From an uncultured Bacilli bacterium (GTDB lineage: Bacteria > Bacillota_I > Bacilli_A > RFN20 > CAG-826): a DNA stretch of 7,625 nucleotides. The position numbers and the translations under genes are program-made. Within the stretch, counting starts at the first letter, position 1. Every line of letters begins with the position of its first letter. The notes under the pieces were generated by a model. It did not search any database. It had not been told where the DNA came from and worked only from the letters and a program-made list of their open reading frames with translations. Positions 1 through 6,347 of the stretch are shown here, one piece after another. The stretch spans positions 1 to 7,625 of the forward strand of contig CALVMF010000053.1 in assembly GCA_944342125.1 (NCBI GenBank), given 5' to 3'.

Positions 1-816
1 GTCATACCAAAAGTCAATTCGATTTGTCGAGTTTTAAACGATGATAAGCGCTTTAATATTGTTAAATATTTTATTGATGATAATGAAGAAACAACTAATC
101 GTTTACTTTTTTGGATTAATGATACCAACGAAAGAAGAAAATTTATTGTTAATAATATCGACTTCAACGAAATTAAAGAGTTTGATAAGCTTATTTTTTA
201 TGTTAATCAAGAAAACGAGGGAATTGGTGGTCTAATTGCCAATAAATTATTAAACAAATTTAATAAACCAAGCTTTGTCTTCTCTAAAAACGAGATAGAT
301 GACTCCATCTATAAAGGTAGTGCTAGAAGCTATGATGGTTTTAATATTGCTGATGCCTTAAATAGTTTAGATTCTTTATTGCTTGCTCATGGTGGACACG
401 CTAATGCAGGAGGCTTTACAATTAAAAAAACTGATTTACCTTTATTTGAAGAAAAGATGAACGATATTGCTAAAGATGTAAAAGTAATAAAAAAATCTAA
501 TTATATACCACTCGAATATAATGAATTAACACTTGAAAATTACGATATTTATCGTGAATTTTCACCATTCGGTGAAGGACATATTAAGCCAGTATTTAAA
601 ATTGACCATGTTAATATAAATGAACTTAAAAAATATATTTATAATAAACATATTATTTATAGATTAAACAGCGAAGCTAGTATTGTCTTGTTTAACTATA
701 ATGAAGAAATTTTAAAGGCTGATTTTATTAATTTAATTGGTTCTCTTAATCTTAACGATTTTAGAGGCAACAAAAGTGTCCAACTTATCGTAAATGATTA
801 TGAATTGATTTATTAG
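1..816 (+). CDS. recJ: Single-stranded-DNA-specific exonuclease RecJ, C-terminal part (5' end outside window)
   Basis: RecJ is a 5'-to-3' single-strand DNA exonuclease of the DHH phosphoesterase superfamily, acting in recombinational and base-excision repair. The frame is open from base 1 and gives 271 residues ending at TAG 814-816; the catalytic DHH domain lies upstream of the window. Visible landmarks, numbered from the first codon, are PKVNSICRV at 3-11 (fits the family 'P.iNA.GR' segment that follows the DHH domain, though degenerate), GSARS near 107, the DHHA1 signature GGHANAGGF at 131-139, the linker PFGEG at 189-193 that precedes the OB fold, and a closing OB strand pattern (SLNLNDFRGNKSVQL, about 248-262). 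The protein stops right after the OB domain, so it lacks the extra C-terminal domain of longer Bacillus RecJ. rel starts 9 bases after the stop. The family call is firm; the catalytic half cannot be checked here. Confidence 0.93.
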   Translation, partial: VIPKVNSICRVLNDDKRFNIVKYFIDDNEETTNRLLFWINDTNERRKFIVNNIDFNEIKEFDKLIFYVNQENEGIGGLIANKLLNKFNKPSFVFSKNEIDDSIYKGSARSYDGFNIADALNSLDSLLLAHGGHANAGGFTIKKTDLPLFEEKMNDIAKDVKVIKKSNYIPLEYNELTLENYDIYREFSPFGEGHIKPVFKIDHVNINELKKYIYNKHIIYRLNSEASIVLFNYNEEILKADFINLIGSLNLNDFRGNKSVQLIVNDYELIY

Positions 817-825
817 GTATTGTAT
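814..825 (+). promoter_or_regulatory. Weak Shine-Dalgarno for rel, overlapping the recJ stop
   Basis: AGGT at 815-818 overlaps the recJ stop codon TAG (814-816) and stands 7 bases before ATG 826. It is short, which leaves the start uncertain: GGTGG at 904-908 stands 7 bases before the in-frame ATG 916 and would serve a version 30 residues shorter. The overlap with the stop suggests translational coupling to recJ. Confidence 0.4.
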
Positions 826-3093
826 ATGAACGAAATTAAAAGAGATGGAAAAATTGATCAAGATGTAACGAGTGCAAACGAAAGCAATGTGGTATTGCAG
901 AATGGTGGCTATCATATGCATACATTTTCTGATGTAAAAGAAATCTATTTTGCATATATTCACGATGAAAAAGATCGAAAAATGATCGAAAACGCTTATA
1001 ATTTCGTAAAAAAGAAGCACGATGGAATATTTCGAAAAAGTGGTGAACCATATTTACAACATTTAATTGAAGTTGCTTATATTGTCGCATCTCTTCAAGG
1101 TGGTCCAACGACTATTGCAGCCGCCTTTTTACACGACGTAGTCGAAGATACTGATACCTCAATTGAAGATATTAAGCGTATGTTTGGTGAAGACTGCGCA
1201 AGAATAGTTGATGCATTAACAAAAATTCAACGTTTAAAGTTATCGCATAGAACTGAAGAAGAATTTGCAGCAGAAGACCATAAAAAGATCTTTCTTGGCA
1301 TGGCAAAAGATGTTCGTGTCATTATCATAAAACTAGCTGATCGTTTACATAATATGCGCACTGTTAAAGCTTTACGTCCTGAAAGACAACATGCTCTAGC
1401 AAAAGAAACGCTTGAAGTCTTTGCTCCAATTGCACATAGATTAGGTATTTATAGAATTGAAAGCGAACTCGAAGACCTTTCTCTTGAAATAGAAAAGCCC
1501 GCCGAATATAAAATGATTGCGACTGAACTTGATCAAAAAATCAAAAATCGTAGTAGGGCTTTAAATAGTTTAAAAAAGAAAATTGCCGATATTTTAATTG
1601 CTCAAAACATTAAATTCGAAATCGAGTCCAGAATTAAATCTATCTATTCCATTTATAAAAAAATGTATCTAAAAGGTCATACTTTTGATGAAATTTATGA
1701 CTTTTTAGCTCTTAGAATTATAACTGAAACTGAGCTTAATTGTTATGAAATACTAGGCTTAATTCACGCTAATTTTAAGCCTATACCTGGCAGATTTAAG
1801 GACTATATAGCAATGCCAAAGCCAAATATGTATCAATCATTACATACATCAATTATTGCGGGTGATGGGAACATCTTCGAAGTTCAAATTAGAACTAAGG
1901 AAATGGATGAAATTGCTGAAACGGGTGTTGCAGCTCACTGGCGCTATAAAGAAGGAACACATTATTCTCCAAAGCAAGAACAACACGAGATAGAAGAAAA
2001 ATTGCATTGGTTTAGAGATTTTTTACACATCAATCATCAGACGCAAGACAAAAGTGCAACTGAATACATGGAATCTCTTAGTAAAGATATCTTTGAAGCT
2101 AATGTTTATGTCTTTACGCCTAAAGGAAAGGTTATCGATTTACCTAATGGATCTACACCATTAGACCTAGCATATAAAATTCATACCAAAGTTGGTGATT
2201 CAGCCGTTGGAGCTTTAGTTAACAATAACTTAGTGCCACTTAATACTGTATTAAAAACTGGCGATATCGTTGAAATTAAAACATCAAAAACTTCTCCTGG
2301 ACCAAACGAAAGCTGGCTTAATATTGTAAAAACAAGTAGTGCAAAATCACATATTAAAAAGTTCTTACAAAAGAAGAATGCAAGCTTTTTAAGGGAAGAT
2401 AAAATAAGACAAGGAAAACAAGTTGCTGTAGAGTTCTTTAAAGAAAGAGGTCTTGATGAAAAAGAGACAATCAACTTATTATCTACTGAAAAAGTACTAG
2501 AAAACTACCAAGTATCTACTATTGATGACTTATTTGTCGGAATTGCTTCGCATAATCCTAACCCAGGACAAATTGCTGATTTTTTAGGAATCAAGAAAAA
2601 AGCGGACACTGAAATTAAATTTTCCAAGAAAGAAAACTTTGATGATGATAATTGTCCTGTTACAGTTGATGGTCAAACTGGACTTAAAATTACCTTGGGA
2701 AATTGTTGTACGCCAATTCCTGGAGATAGTATCATCGGCTTTGTTACTAAAGGTAATGGAATTACAGTTCATCGAATTAATTGTCCTAATGTTTCTGGTT
2801 TAACGAGTAGGTTGATTGATGTTCACTGGAAGGAAAATCTTGGTATTAAATCATATCCAGTTGATATATCAATTGAATGCCTCGATAGGCAAAACTTAGT
2901 TGCTGACATTTTAAATACATTTAACTCAAACAAGATAAAATGCACTGAAATGACAGCAAAAATGCATCCAGATAGTAGTCATACAACAGTTTTTGCTCAA
3001 ATTTATGTAAGTGATGCAAATGTTTTAAGTCATATTGTCGATGTTTTAAAAAGCATGAAAGACGTTTATGAAGTTAAGCGTGTTATTCACTAG
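826..3093 (+). CDS. relA: Bifunctional (p)ppGpp synthetase/hydrolase, long RelA/SpoT homologue (Rel)
   Basis: Rel makes (p)ppGpp from ATP and GDP/GTP when uncharged tRNA sits in the ribosomal A site, and hydrolyses it otherwise. From ATG 826 it has 755 residues, close to the family norm. The HD hydrolase looks intact: H79, H103-D104, the E107-D108 pair and D172 in KLADRLHNMR. The synthetase has RIKSIYSIYKKM (269-280), IYDFLALRI (290-298), RFKDYIAMPKPNMYQSLHT (323-341) and EVQIRT (352-357). The RFKD loop is the RxKD form typical of bifunctional enzymes. A TGS domain (about 425-486), helical region, Cys/His zinc finger (C627, C628, H649, C653) and ACT domain (about 676-755) follow. A TTG at 820 is in frame but too close to the AGG of the Shine-Dalgarno site. 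ATG 916 is a real alternative: it puts RKSGEPY near residue 40, as in B. subtilis Rel. The gene sits 9 bases after recJ and is probably cotranscribed. Confidence 0.96.
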   Translation: MNEIKRDGKIDQDVTSANESNVVLQNGGYHMHTFSDVKEIYFAYIHDEKDRKMIENAYNFVKKKHDGIFRKSGEPYLQHLIEVAYIVASLQGGPTTIAAAFLHDVVEDTDTSIEDIKRMFGEDCARIVDALTKIQRLKLSHRTEEEFAAEDHKKIFLGMAKDVRVIIIKLADRLHNMRTVKALRPERQHALAKETLEVFAPIAHRLGIYRIESELEDLSLEIEKPAEYKMIATELDQKIKNRSRALNSLKKKIADILIAQNIKFEIESRIKSIYSIYKKMYLKGHTFDEIYDFLALRIITETELNCYEILGLIHANFKPIPGRFKDYIAMPKPNMYQSLHTSIIAGDGNIFEVQIRTKEMDEIAETGVAAHWRYKEGTHYSPKQEQHEIEEKLHWFRDFLHINHQTQDKSATEYMESLSKDIFEANVYVFTPKGKVIDLPNGSTPLDLAYKIHTKVGDSAVGALVNNNLVPLNTVLKTGDIVEIKTSKTSPGPNESWLNIVKTSSAKSHIKKFLQKKNASFLREDKIRQGKQVAVEFFKERGLDEKETINLLSTEKVLENYQVSTIDDLFVGIASHNPNPGQIADFLGIKKKADTEIKFSKKENFDDDNCPVTVDGQTGLKITLGNCCTPIPGDSIIGFVTKGNGITVHRINCPNVSGLTSRLIDVHWKENLGIKSYPVDISIECLDRQNLVADILNTFNSNKIKCTEMTAKMHPDSSHTTVFAQIYVSDANVLSHIVDVLKSMKDVYEVKRVIH

Positions 3094-3101
3094 CCTTTAA
3101 C

Positions 3102-3131
3102 TTGCTAGGAAGAGTAATAATTATTTATAAT
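3102..3131 (+). promoter_or_regulatory. Putative promoter for hisS-aspS-tkt
   Basis: TTGCTA (3102-3107, four of six matches to the TTGACA -35 box) is separated by 18 bases from a perfect TATAAT -10 box (3126-3131). Transcription would begin near 3138, leaving a leader of roughly 16 bases that still includes the hisS Shine-Dalgarno site. It lies in the only sizeable intergenic gap of the window. TATAAT-like strings are common by chance in DNA this AT-rich, so support is moderate. The leader is far too short for a T-box riboswitch, which controls many aminoacyl-tRNA synthetase genes in Bacillota. Confidence 0.35.
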
Positions 3132-3136
3132 TATTA
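3115..3136. repeat. Perfect AT-only inverted repeat upstream of hisS
   Basis: Arms TAATAATTAT (3115-3124) and ATAATTATTA (3127-3136) are exact reverse complements around a 2-base centre (TT). The stem has no G or C and no U-tract follows, so it is a poor intrinsic terminator. It covers the putative -10 box and could be an operator or merely AT-rich low-complexity sequence. A separate weak CTAGC/GCTAG pair (3090-3094 and 3104-3108) spans the rel stop. Confidence 0.5.
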
Positions 3137-3142
3137 AGAGTT

Positions 3143-3146
3143 GGAG
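3143..3146 (+). promoter_or_regulatory. Shine-Dalgarno site for hisS
   Basis: GGAG, within AGTTGGAG, ends 7 bases before ATG 3154. This spacing supports that start, which also gives the family-typical N terminus (MFNIVKGTHD). Confidence 0.75.
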
Positions 3147-3153
3147 TTTTTAT

Positions 3154-4563
3154 ATGTTTAATATTGTCAAAGGAACACATGATGTAATCAAAGAAGAAGC
3201 TAAAAAGTATTCTTATATTGAGGAAGCTTTAGCTAATTTCGCAACTATTTACGGTTATAAAGAGTTTAGAACTCCTATTATCGAAAATAGCGAACTTTTT
3301 ACAAGAAGTGTCGGAAATAGTAGCGATATAGTCAGAAAAGAAATGTATACTTTTGAAGATAAAGGCGGAAGAAGTATAACTTTAAGACCAGAAATGACTG
3401 CTGGAACTATTCGTTCTATGGTAAATGAGAAGCTTTTTGCTATTCAAGATTATCCAGTAAAGGCTTTTTATTGTGGTCCAAATTTCCGTTATGAAAGACC
3501 TCAGCAAGGAAGATATAGACAATTTAATCAATTTGGAGTTGAATGCGCCGGTGTTACTACCGTTGAAAGAGATGTTGAAGTAATTGCTCTAGCTTATTCA
3601 ATGTTACAATTTCTGGGTTTTGAGGATGTTAAATTATCAATCAATACTTTAGGGGATGAAGAAACAAGAACAAATTATAAAAATGCTTTAAAAGAATACT
3701 TTTCTAAGCACGTAGATAACATGTGTAGTGATTGTAAAGAGCGTTTTAACCTAAATATCATGAGAATTTTAGACTGCAAAGTCGAAAGTGATAGAAAAAT
3801 TATCGATAAAGCGCCAAAAATAAGCTCTTACTTAAGTACTAATGCAAAAGAAAAATTCGATAAAACATTAAATTATCTAAAAGATTTAGATATTCCTTAC
3901 GTTATAGATGAAGAGCTTGTTAGAGGCTTAGATTATTATACAGGTATTGTTTTTGAATTCCATTACACTTCTAAAAACGGCAATAATTATGGTGCAATCT
4001 GCGCTGGAGGACATTACGGACATTTGATTTCAGAAATCGGCGGTCCAGATCTTGAAGGTGTTGGTTTTGCTTTTGGAATTGAACGTCTTGCAAAAGTCAT
4101 GGAAGATGATGGATTATTTCCAGATTTAGATGATGGAATCGATTTATTTATCATGCCAATTGGCGAAAAAGCAAGAAATTTTTCAGTATCTTTGGCTTAT
4201 AATCTCCGTAATTTATTCTTTTCAACAGAAATTTGTTACGAAGATAAATCTTTTAGTCAGATGTTTAAAAAAGCCGAAAGAAGAAATGCTAAACTTGCGC
4301 TCATCATCGGAGAAAATGAATTAGAGAAAAAAGAAGTTACCTTAAAAGATCTCAATACAAAAGAGCAAGAAACTATAAAAATAGATGATTTACTTAAAGT
4401 TTTATATAAATATTTTGAGCAAGATGAACATAATCATGAGCATAGCGAACATGAATGCTGTTGTGGTCATCATTCACATCAAGATTGCGATAATGATGAT
4501 CATGAGTGCCATCATGAACATGATGAAAGCGATCACTGTTGCTGTCATAAACATGAAAAATAA
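3154..4563 (+). CDS. hisS: Histidyl-tRNA synthetase with a His/Cys/acid-rich C-terminal extension
   Basis: HisRS is a class IIa, normally homodimeric, cytoplasmic enzyme that charges tRNA-His with histidine using ATP. Of 469 residues, about 1-421 make a full-length enzyme. Motif 1 region: FRTPIIENSELFTRSVGNSS (38-57), then LRPEMTAGTIR (77-87). Motif 2: FRYERPQQGRYRQFNQFGVE (111-130). A normal insertion segment with C191, C194 and C208. HisA histidine-binding loop: LVRGLDYYTG (255-264), with R257 matching the catalytic Arg259 of E. coli. Motif 3: GFAFGIERL (304-312). An anticodon-binding domain runs from about 328 to 415. Two oddities stand out. The HisB loop reads GGHYGH (285-290) where the family usually has GGRYD or GGRYN. 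Residues 422-469 form a tail rich in His, Cys and acid that is not part of normal HisRS. It may form an operon with aspS, which starts 17 bases after the TAA. Confidence 0.96.
   Translation: MFNIVKGTHDVIKEEAKKYSYIEEALANFATIYGYKEFRTPIIENSELFTRSVGNSSDIVRKEMYTFEDKGGRSITLRPEMTAGTIRSMVNEKLFAIQDYPVKAFYCGPNFRYERPQQGRYRQFNQFGVECAGVTTVERDVEVIALAYSMLQFLGFEDVKLSINTLGDEETRTNYKNALKEYFSKHVDNMCSDCKERFNLNIMRILDCKVESDRKIIDKAPKISSYLSTNAKEKFDKTLNYLKDLDIPYVIDEELVRGLDYYTGIVFEFHYTSKNGNNYGAICAGGHYGHLISEIGGPDLEGVGFAFGIERLAKVMEDDGLFPDLDDGIDLFIMPIGEKARNFSVSLAYNLRNLFFSTEICYEDKSFSQMFKKAERRNAKLALIIGENELEKKEVTLKDLNTKEQETIKIDDLLKVLYKYFEQDEHNHEHSEHECCCGHHSHQDCDNDDHECHHEHDESDHCCCHKHEK
4417..4560 (+). other. His/Cys/Asp/Glu-rich tail of HisRS (residues 422-469), putative metal-binding region
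   Basis: The 48 residues comprise 14 His, 8 Cys, 16 Asp/Glu and 10 others (Gln, Asn, Ser, Gly, Lys), with no hydrophobic or aromatic residue. Cysteines include two triplets, in HECCCGHHSH and DHCCCHKH, and histidines recur as HxH and HH. The stretch is in frame with the enzyme and directly follows its normal last helix (LLKVLYKYF). Its base composition and codon choice (13 of 14 His are CAT; Cys is TGT or TGC) match the rest of the gene. Such composition is typical of transition-metal-binding tails in SlyD, HypB, UreE, Helicobacter HspA and COG0523 GTPases. It is expected to be disordered without metal. That it binds metal is inference. Confidence 0.85.
4461..4505 (+). other. Possible RNA hairpin inside the His-codon tract
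   Basis: Bases 4461-4474 can pair with 4492-4505 over 14 pairs (11 Watson-Crick, 3 G-U), with a 17-base loop; the inner eight pairs, TCATCATT with AATGATGA, are perfect. A second small inverted repeat, CATCATG/CATGATG, lies at 4510-4525. Both may simply follow from runs of CAT codons near GAT/ATG strings. If real, ribosomes stalled on the His codons would alter this structure. Confidence 0.3.
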
Positions 4564-4570
4564 GTAGAAA

Positions 4571-4576
4571 AGAGGA
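4571..4576 (+). promoter_or_regulatory. Shine-Dalgarno site for aspS
   Basis: AGAGGA ends 4 bases before ATG 4581 and begins 8 bases after the hisS stop codon. The closeness means ribosomes finishing the hisS tail share space with those initiating on aspS. Confidence 0.7.
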
Positions 4577-4580
4577 AATT

Positions 4581-6347
4581 ATGGAAAGAGTAGAAGAAAG
4601 ATTTGATAGAACAGATTATTGTGGAAGTTTAAGACTCAGCGATGTTGGTAGGAAAGTAACCGTTTTAGGCTGGGTCTCTAAAAAACGTAACCTCGGGAGC
4701 TTATTATTTATTGACCTTCGCGATAGAGGTGGCTATGTTCAAATTTGCGTGAAGACTGATTCAATAGATGTTCCTGAAATTAGAAATGAATACATTTTAC
4801 AGGTCGAAGGCGTAGTTGCAAAAAAAGATGTGCCTAATAAGAATTTAGCAACTGGTGAAATTGAAATTATTGCTAACACAATCAAGGTAATCAATAGTGC
4901 AACTCAACCTCCAATTTCAACTCAAGAGATTACTGATGCAAATGAAGATATTCGCTTGAAGTATCGTTATCTCGATTTAAGAAGAAACTGCATGCAAAAA
5001 CGCTTTAAAATAAGAGCAAATATTGTTAAAGCAGTACATTCTTACCTTGATAGACATGATTTTATTGAAATTGAGACTCCAATTTTAGCACCTTCAACTC
5101 CAGAAGGAGCAAGAGACTATTTAGTTCCTAGTAGAGTTCATAAAGGTTCTTTTTATGCTTTGCCTCAATCACCACAACTTTTTAAGCAAATGCTTATGGT
5201 TGCTGGATTTGAAAGATATTATCAAGTTGCACGTTGCTTTAGAGACGAAGATTTACGTGCTGATCGTCAACCAGATTTTACCCAAATTGATGTTGAAACA
5301 AGCTTTTTAAATCAAGATCAAATTTTAGAATTAGGTGAAGGTTTAATTTCTGAAATTTTTAAAGAAAGCATCGGCTATGAGGTGAAACTTCCTTTAAGAC
5401 GAATGGAATATTTAGAAGCAGTTAATAAATATGGCTCCGATAAACCTGACACTCGTTTTGATATGTGCTTACATGATGTCAAAGAATTGATGTCTAAATC
5501 AGAATTTCAACTTTATAAAGACAATAAATATGTAAAAGCCATTAAAGTCGAAAATTTCGCAACTCTTTTAACTAGAAAAAAACAAGATAGCATCAATTTA
5601 ATTGCACCTAAATTCAATATGAAGCAATTTGCATATCTTAAATATGTAAATGGAGTTTTAGAAGGTAGCATCGCTAAATTTTTAAGCGATGAATTGATTA
5701 ATGAACTTATAAAAATGTTTGATTTAAAAGACAATGATGCTTTAATTTTTGCAACAGGTAATATTTTACGTGATATTAACTTTGGGCTTGGTGCTGTAAG
5801 AAGCCAACTTGCAAAAGAATTAGGACTTATTAAACCAAACACCTATGATTTATTATGGGTAGTTCATTTCCCACTTTTTGAAAAAAGTGAAGAAACAGGC
5901 GAAATCACACCTTGTCACCATCCATTCACAAGACCATGTGATGAAGATATAGACAAATTATTTACCGAACCTTATAACGTTTATAGTTATGCTTATGATA
6001 TTGTAATAAATGGATATGAAGCTGGCGGTGGATCTTTAAGAATTTACGACCAAAAAGTTCAAGAAATGATTTTTAAAGTTCTTGGGTTTACTGAAGAAGA
6101 TATTCAAAAGAAATTTGGCTTCTTTGTTGAATCTTTAAAATATGGAACGCCACCACATGGCGGATTTGCTTTAGGACTTGATAGATTAGCTATGATTTTA
6201 AGCGGAACAGATAATATTAGAGATGTCATAGCCTTCCCTAAAAATTTAGCTGCTGTTGATCCAGTTTCCAATGCTCCTTATGAAGTTGATAAGGAACAAT
6301 TAGATAAATTAGGCATTGAAGTTGTAAAGGAGAATAAAAATGGCTAA
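4581..6347 (+). CDS. aspS: Aspartyl-tRNA synthetase, bacterial type
   Basis: AspRS is a class IIb enzyme that attaches aspartate to tRNA-Asp in the cytoplasm. At 588 residues it is a complete bacterial-type enzyme. The N-terminal OB anticodon-binding domain (about 13-105) contains GWVSKKRNLGSLLFIDLRDR (30-49). Motif 1 lies around YLDRHDFIEIETPILAPSTP (155-174). The aspartate-binding flipping-loop region includes STPEGARDYLVPSR (172-185) and PQSPQLFKQ (195-203). Motif 2 is RCFRDEDLRADRQPDFTQID (218-237). A GAD-type insertion spans about 285-415, as expected in bacteria, and motif 3 is GGFALGLDRLAM (527-538). Leucine in RNLGS matches E. coli (RDLGS), whereas non-discriminating AspRS often has His there; this weakly suggests an enzyme specific for tRNA-Asp. 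It follows hisS closely, and its last eight bases overlap tkt. Confidence 0.97.
   Translation: MERVEERFDRTDYCGSLRLSDVGRKVTVLGWVSKKRNLGSLLFIDLRDRGGYVQICVKTDSIDVPEIRNEYILQVEGVVAKKDVPNKNLATGEIEIIANTIKVINSATQPPISTQEITDANEDIRLKYRYLDLRRNCMQKRFKIRANIVKAVHSYLDRHDFIEIETPILAPSTPEGARDYLVPSRVHKGSFYALPQSPQLFKQMLMVAGFERYYQVARCFRDEDLRADRQPDFTQIDVETSFLNQDQILELGEGLISEIFKESIGYEVKLPLRRMEYLEAVNKYGSDKPDTRFDMCLHDVKELMSKSEFQLYKDNKYVKAIKVENFATLLTRKKQDSINLIAPKFNMKQFAYLKYVNGVLEGSIAKFLSDELINELIKMFDLKDNDALIFATGNILRDINFGLGAVRSQLAKELGLIKPNTYDLLWVVHFPLFEKSEETGEITPCHHPFTRPCDEDIDKLFTEPYNVYSYAYDIVINGYEAGGGSLRIYDQKVQEMIFKVLGFTEEDIQKKFGFFVESLKYGTPPHGGFALGLDRLAMILSGTDNIRDVIAFPKNLAAVDPVSNAPYEVDKEQLDKLGIEVVKENKNG
6326..6333 (+). 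promoter_or_regulatory. Strong Shine-Dalgarno for tkt, inside the end of aspS
   Basis: AAAGGAGA lies within aspS codons 582-585; its GGAG ends 7 bases before ATG 6340. It is the best ribosome binding site in the window and fixes the tkt start. Confidence 0.8.

Noticed and set aside
41..235. Short hydrophobic open frame near the window start
   Set aside because: It overlaps the RecJ frame, whose translation matches the family across the same bases; no independent start signal.
733..1108. Minus-strand open frames opposite the recJ-rel junction
   Set aside because: Antisense shadows of conserved coding sequence in AT-rich DNA, with no recognisable protein features.
2181..2772. Minus-strand open frames opposite the Rel TGS and zinc-finger regions
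   Set aside because: The plus strand carries clear Rel domains; the antisense frames lack start signals and similarity.
3115..3136. Rho-independent terminator after rel
   Set aside because: The stem is all A-T with a 2-base loop and no following T-run, so it is too weak to terminate.
3094..3153. T-box riboswitch upstream of hisS
   Set aside because: T-box leaders need about 200 bases with a specifier loop, a conserved T-box sequence and a terminator; only 60 bases are present and none of these elements is seen.
4417..4563. Frameshift or read-through artefact creating the hisS tail
   Set aside because: The tail is in the enzyme's own frame, ends in TAA and is followed by a properly spaced aspS ribosome binding site. 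Other-frame readings of the region give no family-like ending, and the conserved core reaches its normal end before the tail. An assembly error cannot be fully excluded.
4385..4567. Met/Ile-rich open frame overlapping the hisS tail in another frame
   Set aside because: It is the +1-shifted reading of repeated CAT and GAT codons; it has no ribosome binding site and no membrane-protein-like order, whereas the hisS frame continues the conserved enzyme without interruption.
5513..5842. Minus-strand 109-codon open frame opposite aspS
   Set aside because: It lies wholly inside the conserved AspRS insertion domain and shows no recognisable motif.
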